Assembly: GCA_010279815.1 (NCBI GenBank)
Contig: QEOQ01000256.1
Location: 335,353-399,352 of the forward strand
DNA length: 64,000 nucleotides
Reading direction: 5' to 3'
Origin: Brachionus plicatilis
Taxonomy: Eukaryota; Rotifera; Eurotatoria; Ploima; Brachionidae
The translations under genes and the position numbers were made by a program. A model generated the notes under the pieces. It was not told where the DNA came from and ran no database searches. It was given only the letters and a program-made list of their open reading frames with translations. How positions within the stretch are numbered: the first letter of the stretch is position 1; every line of letters starts with the position of its first letter. Positions 31,111 through 43,727 of this stretch are shown here, piece by piece.

Positions 31111-31983
31111 TTTCAAAAATTTTTAAATATTTAGAAAGATTATATTTTGTTTTTATTGTTTTTTTTTTAGATAGAAAAATCAAAATCAAAAAATTCTTTG
31201 AATCTAGCCGAATATTAAAAAAGGTCCGACATTAAATTTTTTTGATTAAAATTTTAATATCTTTTTGACGGTCTGAAAAAAATTTCAAAAAAAAATTAAA
31301 CAAGCGCTTTAAATTTATTTGTAATTATAAAAAAAGTTAAACCTTTAGGTTCTTTTTATGTATTTTTTTTTTGAAAAAAGATTTAGATTCAAATTAGGAA
31401 TCAAATGCTTTCTTCTTTTTAAAATTATTATTTGGTTCAAAGAGTTTAAATTTTATTTTTTTTGATTTAATTTCACATCTCATTTGTGTATGAAATAAAC
31501 GACCTGTTATTTGAATTTTTTATATTTAAAGTTTTATTAAACCAATTCATTGAATCAAAATAAAGCAATAATTCTAAATTAAATAATTCAAAAAATTAAA
31601 CAATTTTAAAATTTAAAATAAATTAACTGACTGAGTAAGGCATCTAGAAATATAACATCAAAAATAAAGTTGTATCAAATTTTGAAGTTGTTTCTTTCTT
31701 TTTCCTTAGTTTAAGTAACAAGTCAAATAAAAACATTTGAAATTGGTGGTATTTAATTTATCATCAAATATTTAAAATTAATAATCAAATAATTTAATAA
31801 ATAGCATCAAAATTTTATCATCTAAAAAATAAAATTTATCATCAAAATATTTTTGTTTTTATCGCCAAAATTATTAAAATATAATCAAAAAAAAAATTTA
31901 AACATCTTATAAAAAAAATTTATCATCAAAATACACGAAAAATTAAATTAATTAAGTAGAAAAGATACATAAAAATTATAATA

Positions 31984-34635
31984 ACGGGTGTTCAATAAAG
32001 GTTGGCGCGAGTTTGTTTTCGATAAAATCTGTTGATTGGTTCATACAAAACTTTTGAAATTTTATACATATATACATTAGACCTTCATGATTATAAAACA
32101 CTTTGTATAATTTATCTGCTTTTTTTATACCGGAAATAAACGGCATAACCTTGACTCCACATAAATAATCTCAATGTCCTCCTAGTTAATGATATTATTT
32201 TAATAAGTTTTATATATCATCTGATAGATAATCAAACAAGGATCAAGATGATATATAGATCTTTTTTTTATTACATTCGGTTCAAAAGATATACTCAAAA
32301 ACCCTTAAATTTTAACCTTATTTTAAAAAGTAAAAAATTTGGTATATTTTTGATTTTGATCGCATAACTTTTGAATGGAACAAGATATTTACACCAAATT
32401 TTGAACACTTTTATAAATTTGATTCAACTTCATAAAAAAATAAAAATTTTTACAATTTATTATTTCCTTCACTATTTTATATAATCTTTTTTATGAAAAA
32501 TCTATGGTAGTCTTTAAGTCAAATTTTATTTATAATCACTTAGTTCAAAGTATAAGTTTGTGTGCTTAAATTAAAGCTAATAAACTGAGCTTTTATTTGA
32601 TATACAATATATATCACTGTTCCTTTATTTTTTTTTTTTTTTTGCAATGAAAATTATGAAATTTTGTTTCTACTCTTTGAAATCGACTTTATCTTGAATA
32701 ATTTAATCCTTTACAAAAATTGAAAACTTTTAACAAAAAACTTTTAAAAAATGAATACTCAGAAACCAGTTTTATTGAGAGAACTTGCTATCGAACATTT
32801 CACCCATGGAATGACAAATAAAGAAATTTTTGAAATCCTATTAGGAAAGGTGTCGCTAAGGACTATTCAAAGATGGACACAAGAATACAAAAATTCCGGT
32901 AAAACTGTTCACTCTTAATCTCCTGGAAGACCAGCTACCATTTCGAGTCATATTTTAAAAAAAAGAATTAGGTCTTTGGCTAATACTCACTCGCAACGTC
33001 AGATTAGTCTTAAACTGAAGTTTCTGTGGGGTCGGTTTCAAAAATTTTGAAAGAATTAAAACTCAAAGTATATTCTTTAAATCAATTTCTAATTTATTTT
33101 TACCTTAAAATTTTTTTTTCGTAGCCATATAAAAAGAGAAAAATCCCTCTTCTCACTCCTAACCATGTTAAAAAACGTTACACTTTTTCACAGCTTTGGA
33201 GGAAAAAAAATAAAATTATGTTTAAAAACTTACCTATTTTGTTCTCAGATGAAAAAATATTCACTGTGGATGGGGGTTTAAACAAACAAAATCAAAGAAT
33301 TTATGCAATTTCTCGCGAAGAAGCTGACAAAAAAGGAGGTAATTAATTAATTACTAGAAAAACTCAAAATTTTTGTAAAATTTATTAATAAGGACATTAT
33401 GGGGTAAATAAAAACCCTCTTTCAGTAATGGTTTGGATAGGGATGACAGAGTTTGGTCTAACTAAACCTTATTTCATAGGCGAGGGTTATTTAATTAAAA
33501 TTAAAGTAAATCAATTTAATTTTATAACTTTGAAAAGGTGAGACAATAAACTCTATTTATTACAAAAGAAAAATCTTACCTTTTGCAAAGCGTGAAGGAA
33601 ATCGGTTATGTGGAACAAATAAATGGGTATTCCAGCAGGATGGGGCGAAGCCACATACGGCAAATATAAGCCAGAACTATTGTAGAAATAATCTACATTT
33701 GTTTATTTCGAAAGAAATTTGGCCGCCCAATTCACCTGACTTGAACCCATGCGATTTTTATCTTTGGAATGCGATTGTTACGCGTATGAAGGTGAATAAA
33801 TTCGCAACGAGGGATGAATTTATAGAAGAAATAAAAAGAGCAATCACTAAAGTACCAACAGGTGAGGTTAAAAAATTAGTTTGTTCTTTTACTAAAAGAG
33901 TTCGTAATGTAGAGAATTCAAAAGGAAATTATTCGAATAATTAATAAACTTTAAAAATAAATACTTTTTTTTTAATTCTGAATTGAAAATACAAAATAAC
34001 AATCATAAATATTGTATATCAAATAAAAGCTCAGTTTATTAGCTTTAATTTAAGCACACAAACTTATACTTTGAACTAAGTGATTATAAATAAAATTTGA
34101 CTTAAAGACTACCATAGATTTTTCATAAAAAAGATTATATAAAATAGTGAAGGAAATAATAAATTGTAAAAATTTTTATTTTTTTATGAAGTTGAATCAA
34201 ATTTATAAAAGTGTTCAAAATTTGGTGTAAATATCTTGTTCCATTCAAAAGTTATGCGATCAAAATCAAAAATATACCAAATTTTTTACTTTTTAAAATA
34301 AGGTTAAAATTTAAGGGTTTTTGAGTATATCTTTTGAACCGAATGTAATAAAAAAAAGATCTATATATCATCTTGATCCTTGTTTGATTATCTATCAGAT
34401 GATATATAAAACTTATTAAAATAATATCATTAACTAGGAGGACATTGAGATTATTTATGTGGAGTCAAGGTTATGCCGTTTATTTCCGGTATAAAAAAAG
34501 CAGATAAATTATACAAAGTGTTTTATAATCATGAAGGTCTAATGTATATATGTATAAAATTTCAAAAGTTTTGTATGAACCAATCAACAGATTTTATCGA
34601 AAACAAACTCGCGCCAACCTTTATTGAACACCCGT
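31984..34635 (+). mobile_element. mariner-like transposon with very long inverted ends, TA-flanked
   Basis: Ends ACGGGTGTTCAATAAAGG at 31984 and its complement at 34635, each flanked by TA (31982-31983, 34636-34637). The inverted ends are about 620 bases, far longer than the usual 20-30 base mariner TIRs. The interior carries a transposase gene with three introns. Confidence 0.8.
32751..33944 (+). pseudogene. mariner/Tc1 transposase, DD37D type, four exons, disrupted
   Basis: Starts at ATG 32751 with a helix-turn-helix region (FTHGMTNKEIFEIL ... RTIQRW) and an S-P-G-R-P linker. Exons 32751-33067, 33125-33338, 33393-33485 and 33538-33944 join across introns of 57, 54 and 52 bases. Catalytic residues are visible: first Asp in DEKIFTVDGG, second in VFQQDGAKPHTA, third in NSPDLNPCDFYLWN. 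There are 37 residues between the last two, the DD37D (maT-like) spacing. Damage: an in-frame TAA in the linker (about 32918) and one frameshift near 33013. One acceptor and donor choice was made to keep the catalytic frame. Confidence 0.75.
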
Positions 34636-35508
34636 TATTATAATTTTTATGTATCTTTTCTACTTAATTAATTTAATTTTTCGTGTATTTTGATGATAAA
34701 TTTTTTTTATAAGATGTTTAAATTTTTTTTTTGATTATATTTTAATAATTTTGGCGATAAAAACAAAAATATTTTGATGATAAATTTTATTTTTTAGATG
34801 ATAAAATTTTGATGCTATTTATTAAATTATTTGATTATTAATTTTAAATATTTGATGATAAATTAAATACCACCAATTTCAAATGTTTTTATTTGACTTG
34901 TTACTTAAACTAAGGAAAAAGAAAGAAACAACTTCAAAATTTGATACAACTTTATTTTTGATGTTATATTTCTAGATGCCTTACTCAGTCAGTTAATTTA
35001 TTTTAAATTTTAAAATTGTTTAATTTTTTGAATTATTTAATTTAGAATTATTGCTTTATTTTGATTCAATGAATTGGTTTAATAAAACTTTAAATATAAA
35101 AAATTCAAATAACAGGTCGTTTATTTCATACACAAATGAGATGTGAAATTAAATCAAAAAAAATAAAATTTAAACTCTTTGAACCAAATAATAATTTTAA
35201 AAAGAAGAAAGCATTTGATTCCTAATTTGAATCTAAATCTTTTTTCAAAAAAAAAATACATAAAAAGAACCTAAAGGTTTAACTTTTTTTATAATTACAA
35301 ATAAATTTAAAGCGCTTGTTTAATTTTTTTTTGAAATTTTTTTCAGACCGTCAAAAAGATATTAAAATTTTAATCAAAAAAATTTAATGTCGGACCTTTT
35401 TTAATATTCGGCTAGATTCAAAGAATTTTTTGATTTTGATTTTTCTATCTAAAAAAAAAACAATAAAAACAAAATATAATCTTTCTAAATATTTAAAAAT
35501 TTTTGAAA

Positions 35509-36087
35509 ATGAAAATTGGTTTGGTGAAAATTTTGTTAATTTATTTTTTAAGAAATGGCTCCTTTTTTGAAAGTAAAAGCTGTCAAAAATCTCTGAACTA
35601 CTTTCATCTGGAAGAAAGGTCCCCTTTCCAAGTAATACTATTCATAAAAGACTTTAATTCGTTCCAACAAATACAACTGACATGCTATAAGCCTAATTTG
35701 ACTAATTTAATAACACAATTTGTAATAATTCCAAATAGAGAAATAGTGTTCTCAATCGATTTCTCATCAATGGATCAATTTGTTTCAAAAAATTTATTTG
35801 TTTATTTGGCAAACATTAGAGCGATAGATGTCCAAACGTTTGGTTTCAAAAACCGAGTGAACAAATCTTTAAATGTCATTACTTTGTCTTATTCCAAATT
35901 TAGTATTTATTATCCCAAATCTAATTTTAATATTTGTTCAAACATTTTATTAAATGATAAAAAATTTTTTCAATTTTTCAAAAATATAAATACCTTTACT
36001 TTTACATTCACAGTCAAGTACAAAGCCAACCTATGTCCATTTGTATTCAAGGACTCTCGTTTAAATATACAATGTTTGCATGTATAA
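35509..36087 (+). pseudogene. truncated inverted copy of the receptor gene 5' end
   Basis: Same ATG, signal peptide and first 187 codons as the intact gene at 28894-31110. After base 36068 the sequence departs and the frame ends within six codons. The promoter copy is also present (34638-35508), so the fragment could still be transcribed; it lacks all membrane helices. Confidence 0.8.
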
Positions 36088-36130
36088 CTTTTTGAAAACT
36101 TTGGACAATCACATGAAATTCTACCATATT

Positions 36131-36651
36131 CTAACCAATTATTTTCATATACATAAGCTGATAATACGATAGTACGATCCAGTAAGCACTTTCATAATTT
36201 ACAAAATCATCAAAATTTTTCCAGTTTTTTTTCAAATACGAATCTTGGACTTTTTTAACTAACTCTTGGTTTAATTCTAAAAGCGAATCTGTTGATTGAA
36301 AATAAAATGTACGAGTATTTGTTTCCAAGTGTAGATGTGTTCCTATTTCCCATAATTCAACTTCATCATTTGAATCACTGTAAAATAAATAAATTTCAGC
36401 TTCACAATATTTTCTATCTATTGAACAATAATAATAATTTTGTTTACTCCCATATCTACTTGTATTTAAGAATTTTTTTTCCAACTTTCTTTAATTTTAA
36501 TTAATTTTTCATCGTGGAAAGTCTTAACGTAAATAAATAATCTACCTTTGCCACGAAATTTTTTGTTCGGTTGAATTGTTTCTGTAAGATTTTGTTTTCC
36601 ATTCGAAGGCGCATAATCACTTAAAGTAACTGGATTTGACTCGTACAACAT
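36131..36651 (-). pseudogene. FLYWCH-type zinc-finger protein fragment, one frameshift
   Basis: ATG at 36651. The first 60 codons (MLYESNPVTLSDYAPSNGKQ ... KGRLFIYVKTFHDEKLIKI) run into an A8 tract near 36474-36481, where a one-base shift joins the 36131-36484 frame. That frame shows RYGSKQNYYYCS, C-E-A-E-I-Y-L-F-Y and T-H-L-H-L, a FLYWCH-like finger. About 175 residues in total. It could be a transposon N-terminal part or a host gene with a sequencing error in the A-run. Confidence 0.5.
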
Positions 36652-37690
36652 TTTTAAGGAATTAAATTTTTACTAAATATTTGAAGAAAAATTTTCATTT
36701 AATTCTTTATATTTTGTTTTTTTGCTGCATAATTTTTTTAATATGATCCACCTTTAAAATATTTGATGAAAAAAAAATATTTTGTTTAGTAAATTTTTAT
36801 TTGCTGTAAAAAAGTATTTTTGAAGATAAAAATTAAATTTTGATGGAATAATTGTTTTCTTGATATTAATTTTGGGTAAAATTTTGATGATGAAATAATA
36901 TTTATTTGATGATGAAAATATTAAAACCCATTTTAAATTAATAGTATTTTTTTTTATATTTTCTAATTGCTATTTTATTAAATCTGCAAAATGCTAACTA
37001 ATGTAAAAAACATGCTAAATATTAAATAATACCCTGCAAAAACAAAAAATTTTCAATTTTACAGGAAAATGCACTTATATTTAACATTTTGCAGAGAGAT
37101 TTAATCAAATATCATTCAAAAAATATAAAAAAAATCTTTTTTTAAATCAAGATGCCACTGAGTAATTCATAGTAGAAGAATTAATTTTTAGACCAAATTT
37201 TTGGGTGCTCTTAGACAGGCGATATTGCGGACTAATGTAATGGAGCTGAATGTGCACGTTTTGCGTTGTAAACCATGAGTAAAAACCTGCAATAAAAAGG
37301 ATATAAAAATTAAAACAGACATGGTCAAATACGCGAATTGTGGAAGTAAAGATATAACTTAACAAAACATCAGAAACATTACGCGGAAAAAAGATCTTAC
37401 AGGAAGGACAATGTTAAAAATTAAAAGACGGAAAACTGTAACAAACAAAGTTAATAAGTTCTAAGAAGAAATATTGAATGAAATAGGAAGTCTAAACGGG
37501 ATAATGAAAGCAATTATAGCAAAAACATCGGAACATTAATGGAAAAGAAAAAAGAAAAAATATATAGACAATATAATAAAACAGAAATTGTTAATCCAAA
37601 GCCTTTGATAAGATAAATCGCTTGAATATTTGGAAAAAAACTTATTGACAAAAAATAAGAACCAACAAAACAACATTTTAAGGATCTAAA
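36652..37690. other. intergenic AT-rich DNA
   Basis: No convincing gene. The short minus-strand ORFs at 37147-37365 and 37514-37723 have no recognisable features. Confidence 0.35.
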
Positions 37691-37997
37691 GAACGATTTC
37701 GTCGTAAACCTATTAAAGAACAACTACAAAAGATCGATCGTCTAAAACACAAGGTCACTAAAATTAAAAGATCCATTGAAGGAAATAGATGAGCAACACC
37801 AAAGACACGAACTAAACGAGCTCAAGTTGAAAGTAGAAGAACTCTGCTCGATTGACAAATATATTAAGAAAACCGAGATAAAATCGGACTGTAAGAACAA
37901 ACCCATGGTGATAGAACTTGTTAAAATTTTTAACTCAAAAAGGAGAGATGAGATAGCTTCTAAAAAAGTGCAGTTGCTTAAATATGATGAAATTTAA
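37690..37997 (+). pseudogene. coiled-coil ORF fragment of unknown origin
   Basis: Charged helical sequence (KEIDEQHQRHELNELKLKVE, then Lys-rich) ending at TAA 37997. Upstream the same kind of Lys-rich sequence continues in another frame (IKEQLQKIDRLKHK). No start or domain is recognised; perhaps part of a transposon ORF1. Confidence 0.3.
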
Positions 37998-38269
37998 AGT
38001 CTCTTTGATGAAATTGTAGATAATCAATTAGAAACAAAGTTGTAAAAATTTAAAATAATAAAGAAAAAAAAAACGTTTTATTATATTCTTGAATATCTAC
38101 AATTTGATCAAAGAGAATTTAAATTTCATCATATTTAATTATTTTTTATTGTTAAAAATATAGTTAGGGAAATACCCAGGCATATTGGAATGAAACTTAG
38201 TCCTTCCTTTCAGCTCTATGATGTTTCAAATTACAATTTTTTGTACTAACGAGATTCCACAAATAATTT

Positions 38270-38470
38270 TGCGGAAAGAAATATAAATAAAAATCACGAT
38301 GATTATAATTTTATTGACGATACTTGTTTCTTGACTTTTAGTAATAGAGATCTACAATTGAGAGCTACAGACTGAATTCCTCAATCGTATAATGTTTCTC
38401 AAAAAGCAAAAGAAAATTACAAATTTGGGCAGGTATCAGCTCAAGAGGTTTCACTGATTTCGTGGTAAGT
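38270..38470 (+). pseudogene. Tc1/mariner transposase remnant
   Basis: One frame reads KRKLQIWAGISSRGFTDFVV near 38406-38465, the W-G-I-S-x-R-G block found between the first two catalytic Asp residues of Tc1/mariner transposases. The surrounding frames are broken. Confidence 0.45.
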
Positions 38471-38966
38471 ATAATTTATTTAAAAAATTTAAATTTTCAG
38501 AAATAAAGTTTAATTTTACTCATTGGTATGGTAGCCTTCATTCTAGCGAAAAAATAATTTTAATTTGAATCTTGATAGGATCTGGCACTTTTCTCCTGTC
38601 CTAAAAGACTTCGTTCTTAAATTTCAAATAAGATACCATACGAAGTCCGTTTCTTTGGTGTAACTGATCCTTTGCATAATGGAATGCGGTTACTTGCTTT
38701 CCTCACTAGTTGTTATGGCAATTTAGATTAAATTGAAATCTCTAAATTTAAAGACTAAGTACGCGATTGCCTTGTCTTGGACTATATAAAAATTATATAA
38801 ATTTAAGATTCGGACTTTAATTTGGGGCTTTCAAACAACTCGGAAAGTAAATGAAACTGTTTCTAATAAACCATTGCTTCTTTATAGAAAGCAAAATGTC
38901 CAAATTTTTTAAAAAGTACCAATTTTAGATATTACTTTGATGTAAATTTTGGATAAATTTTTTTCC

Positions 38967-39230
38967 ATATCGAGATTTTTGCATGTATTGCTGGCAATTT
39001 TGAATAAAATGAAAAATATTTTGATTGGATCAATAGAAATCATAATTTTAACAAAAATGTATTTTGACCATTAGAAATGTAAGAATAAAAAAAAAGTCAA
39101 TTAATCCTAGCAACAAACCTAAAGCCGAGTGCCGATTTGAGTTGCCGACGATTCTATCCTTTGCTCGTCTAATTAATTGTCTAAAAATTTTAAGATTTTC
39201 CCTTTTGAAGTGTTCATTTTGAAAGACTCT
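38967..39230. repeat. dispersed direct repeat, copy 1
   Basis: About 264 bases match 50772-51024 in the same orientation with few changes, including AAAATATTTTGATTGGATCA and GAGTTGCCGACGATTCTA. Non-coding. Confidence 0.7.
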
Positions 39231-40020
39231 AAAGACTTTAAATCATAGAAAAATTTTGGTCATTTAAATTATTTTCATTACTGTATTTTTTGTAAAATTG
39301 CAATTTTACAAAAAAAACTACAAAATTAAACAGTGACCAAAATAATCTCTTATTAATCAATTAATTGAAAATCGTAGGCTAAACACCATTAAACTTTAAT
39401 TAAACATCAACAACAATCTCTTCTTTTTTGAACTTTATAATTAACAAATAAAAGCCTGAAATCTTTTTTTAATAAGAATTGAGTCTGAAAGATCTAATGA
39501 TCTTTTTTTTGTTAGTTTGATCTGAAAAGAATCATTTTGTACAGTATTCAAATTATCTTTTGTTAAATAATTGCTTTTGATAAGATTTCAACTTTCAAAA
39601 AATCGATTGTTTGAAATTTTGAACCATTATCAAACTACTTTGAAAAAAATACAGCTAACTGATCTGATATTTTTGTTTAAATTTGTAGAATTGATGACTC
39701 TCTCCTTTAAGGCTTAAATTTAGAGATGATTTGGTATCTGATTTGATTTTAAAGCTAACCAAATTCAATTTTTACTGCAATTGTCTTTCTAAATCTTTTT
39801 TTTGCTTTTATTTTGGCTCCACTCGTCTCTCGTGAGTTTTTAATTTTGTATAAAATCCTTCTAGATATTTGCCATTGTTTCTCATTTTTAACATTTCGAC
39901 AAGAATGGATATTAATTTTTATCTACAAGAAATTATTAATCTAAAACAATATTTAAAAAAAAAGATATAATTATATTATATATGGAAAATGAATTTAAAA
40001 AAAAGATGCAAAAATTTAAA
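39231..40020. other. intergenic AT-rich DNA
   Basis: No feature supported. Confidence 0.35.
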
Positions 40021-40039
40021 AAAATGCTTTTGTTCTTTA

Positions 40040-40690
40040 ATCTTTAAAGCAAAAAATTACAAAGGCTTTAGTGAAAGACACCAGAGAAGATTTAAAGAGC
40101 AAATAAGAGAAACACTTGAAAATTTTGTCAAAACACTTATTCAAATTAGATTTTAATTACATCATGTCAAAATCATTTATAAAAGAAATAAAGAAAATCC
40201 GAATACATTTAAACTTGAAGTTACTCAAAGCGATTCAGATGCCAAAATACGAACAATCTTATATAAAGATCAGCATTGTCTTTCAGACTTAGTTTATAGT
40301 GCACTTGTTTCAGAGTTTAATTTTCCTCTTCAAACAATACAGTACATACAAAAACTAAGAAAAAATAAAAACTCCAAATTCAGCTTGATCGATACAATAC
40401 AAAACAACAGATTTGTAAATATCAAAAGTCGTATTGAATCACAACTGTTGGCTTAAGCTTTTGGCTTTTTTTAAGAGAACAAGATTATGATTACAACTAC
40501 ACTTTGAAAGTCAAGCTATAAGCTGACAGAACAAACATCGGGAGCAATTTAAAACTAATTAATTTCACTTTTACATTAAATAATAAGTCAGATAAAGCCA
40601 AAACCTCTACTGGAAATTATACTCTAGGCATATCGAACTTGCAAGAAAACTACACTGATCATAAAAGTCCATTCAATTATATAATTATTT
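40040..40690 (+). pseudogene. decayed ORF of an unidentified (probably transposon) protein
   Basis: Consecutive broken frames with protein-like composition: GFSERHQRRFKEQIRETLEN, then after a stop a 100-codon open part (SDLVYSALVSEFNFPLQTIQ ... IESQLLA), then ADRTNIGSNLKLINFTFTLN and TSTGNYTLGISNLQENY. Codon composition is unlike the flanking A/T runs. No domain recognised. Confidence 0.35.
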
Positions 40691-40694
40691 TTTT

Positions 40695-41010
40695 TATTTT
40701 TTCGAATAAAAGCGGGCCCGGCTTGTATTCAAGCATATTTTTACAGAATAGATCTAACTATGTGAATTAGAGAAACCTGATTGGATATTTATTAGCCAAT
40801 AAAACAAAATAAAACAGAATTACAAGGTTGCATTGATTTTTAAGGTTGCATTTTATACAACAAGCTAATTATAAATATTAGAAGCGCTTATATTCAAGCA
40901 TAAAAATTTGCTGTTTTTATTCGAAAAGAAGCTGGTCGATGATGTGAATTTTTTCGAAAATAAGCGACCGCTTATATTCAAAACCCGCTTATATTCAGCG
41001 AAATACGGTA
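40695..41010. repeat. repeat unit with CGCTTATATTCAA motifs
   Basis: Several copies of [GC]CTT[AG]TATTCAAGCATA and TTCGAAAATAAGCG-like words in direct and inverted order, ending GCGAAATACGGTA. Looks like a MITE or SINE-like element; ends not defined. Confidence 0.4.
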
Positions 41011-43279
41011 TGTCCTAAAATACATAGAATAATTTTGATATGAAGAATCTCGATGATACAAAAGCTTCGATTCAAATATTCTTTGCTGCATTAAATTCAG
41101 GTTATTTACAAAGATACATCGAACATTTTAAAAAAGTAATCTTTCTCGATCGTATAAAATAATGATTACTTTTAAAATGGTTTTGCGAGAGATAATACAA
41201 AGGAAAGGAGAATGGACAAATTTGTAAATAATATTCATAAGCATGACAAATATTAATATTTATCATTTTTGATTCTATATTGGGTTATAAATATATAAAA
41301 TTTATTTCGTAAAAATATTTTTTTATTTGAAGAATTATCGATCAATCTCCACCTGAACCTCAGTCTCCATCTCAGCCTCAACCTCAATCTCATCTCAAAA
41401 AGTCACAAAGTTGACACCACTGTACTTTCAATTAATTTTACAAGATGAAAAAATGTAATTTAATTTTAAAATTCTCTTTAAAAAAATATATTTTTAACTG
41501 TTTTTTGTGCCCCAACACTTTCTATTGCAATTCCTACACCTTTTTTTAGGTTTGCTCTATCTTGTCCGAAGAAAGTTAAGCTTTAGCTATTGCATAATTT
41601 AAAAAAAAGTTTCATAAAACATCTGTCGTTTCTAATAAGTAATTGTTTACTTTTTAAAATTTTAACTCTCTCCGTATCATGCGTATGTCTTTTTGATTTC
41701 GTAGTATGGCCTGGTAAAGTTATTACACGATTTGTTCTTTCTTCCTCAGAAAAAAGAATTTCCATTTAGGATGTGATATATACATTCCATGAAGAAGAAG
41801 CTATGTCAAGCATGTTTTTGCAATTCCACCTTTAAAATATCATAAATATTATTTGAATTTTGTAAATAAAATTTTAAATCAGAGTTTTCAAAAAGTGAAA
41901 ACGAATTGTGAAGACATTTTTGTTAAAATTGCAAGAAAATTCTAAAACATTATATATTGCATATTGCAAATTTAATTGCATTATTTTTTTATGAATTTTT
42001 TTTTGGAACTTTTAAACAAATCTGTTTTTATTATTAGTAATTGCTTTTATTTTATCACTTCAGTAGGCCAGACTTATATTTTTGGTTTTCTTTTTAAATT
42101 TTTCAACTTTTCAACAAACTAGAATTGATAATGTTTCATCTTTTTTGATATGCAATGATTCTACTTCCCTTTAAAGCTTTAAAGAGAAAATGCAAAGTTT
42201 TAATTCAAAAAAATTTAACGAAATGATTACTACATTGCTTCCCCTTTAAGTGGTAAACATTTGTTAATTTTCGATATTTCTTTCGTTGAGAAATGTCTCT
42301 AGCATACTCAGATTTTGATTTAAGCTTCTTTCATTCTCTAAAAATATATTTTGTTTTTACAGTATTGATTAAATTATTTTAATAACTTTAAAAATCATTT
42401 GAAAGTGATTTTGATCGAACTGTACTTTTATATTTTTACTGTTATATTTCATTTAAAATTAAGCTCAGTGTAAATCTATGTGTTGAATCAACTAATAGAG
42501 GAATTGATTAGTGTCCATGTGGTTGTTAGTCTAGAACTCCTCAGCCTCTTTAATCCTATTTGTTTGAAGACTAAAACCACTTGCGAAATAAGAATTGATA
42601 CAGCTTGATTCATATTTCACTACTGTAAAATTGATGCTCTACCTTCCCAGCCAAAATGGACAATATCTTCTGATATGTTAAATTGATCGGGTGTGGTATC
42701 GGACTGGTTTGATTTTGAGTTAATTTCGTCGGAAAATATATCGGATTAAATTCAATATTCTTTGCCTCAGCAATTTCTCGAATTTGCCATTCATAAAAGA
42801 TAATTTGTTTCACTCGTGTCGCAACACGTTTTTTATTTTAGGTTTTTAATATTATAATTATTGTTAATACAATTTTGATTTCTTGCGCGTGTTCTATTAG
42901 TGAATCCTCCCGTTGGTTACCAAATGCTTACTCTTGAATTTGGACTTTAGGAATTTAAGGCAAGGTAATAAAACAATTTAATTTAGTTAAAAGTTTATTT
43001 AATGAAATCGGAAATTATAATAATAATGAAGTTGATTAAATAGAAGCTGCAGACCTCATAATTTAAAAAACTAAATAATAAGTAGAGACGAGTAAAGACC
43101 CAAGTCTTAACACAATATATGATGGTCCAAAACAAATTTTTTGTTGCACTTATATTTAACCAATAAAAATATTTTCGAATCAAAAAAAATATTTCAGAGT
43201 TTCAATTAAAAAACTTATTATAGTATTTCTCTAGCTCAGCAGCTTACGTACATATCTTTCTAATCTTTGATCTAAAAGC
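41011..43279. other. gene-poor region with short unexplained ORFs
   Basis: A Pro/Gln/Ser-rich stretch of about 20 codons lies near 41340-41405. Minus-strand ORFs at 41583-41765 (with a basic HTTKSKRHTHD segment) and 42610-42813 (AKNIEFNPIYFPTKLTQNQT) have protein-like composition but no recognised domain, and may be transposon scraps. Confidence 0.3.
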
Positions 43280-43520
43280 AAAAACAAAATATTAGAAATG
43301 TCAAAGCTTAAGTAATGAAGGACCAAAATATGCTCTGTATATTAAAGCAACCGATAATTATATGTACCACCAATATACTGTTTCTGCAAAACTCTTCAAT
43401 AAATCTGTAAAATTCTTAAAATGGTGAATTTTAGATATTATATTACAAGATGAAACTGATATACTGATATTATATTTTATTCAGAACAAGTTTTGGTCCT
43501 TCATGTTCTTCGTGTCATTC
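43280..43520. mobile_element. foldback/MITE element, family B, degenerate copy
   Basis: Left arm with GAAGGACCAAAATATGCTCT, right arm with AGTTTTGGTCCTTCA; shares ACCACCAATATACTG with the 12045-12590 element. Confidence 0.55.
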
Positions 43521-43727
43521 TCAAAAATATTTTTAATTTTTAATTTTGTTTGTGAGAGTTAAGACAGTTTTTTTGTTTGAGTAAAAGTTAAATTTGGGCT
43601 TTTTTGGAAAATATCTTATATTTAGGGTTTTTTCTAGCTAATTAAATTTTAATTGTTATAACTTAGAAACTATGTAATTAACTCTAAAAGAAAAAAGATG
43701 TACTTTTTCAGTTGTTAACATGAGGTT

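Larger units (their letters stand above)
30552..36068. repeat. inverted duplication of the receptor gene 5' half, centred on a mariner element
   Basis: Host arms 30552-31981 and 34638-36068 (about 1.43 kb each) are reverse complements. Every block I compared was identical, as are the first 187 codons of the receptor. The arms run without a break into the mariner-like element at 31984-34635, whose own ends continue the mirror symmetry to about 32610/34005. Only the transposase core (about 32610-34005) is not mirrored. Confidence 0.85.

Noticed and set aside
36292..36504. 70-codon plus-strand ORF
   Set aside because: Antisense of the FLYWCH-type fragment, which has recognisable spacing.
42995..43183. 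62-codon minus-strand ORF with hydrophobic end
   Set aside because: Tail is encoded by simple AT repeats; no support for a start or signal peptide.
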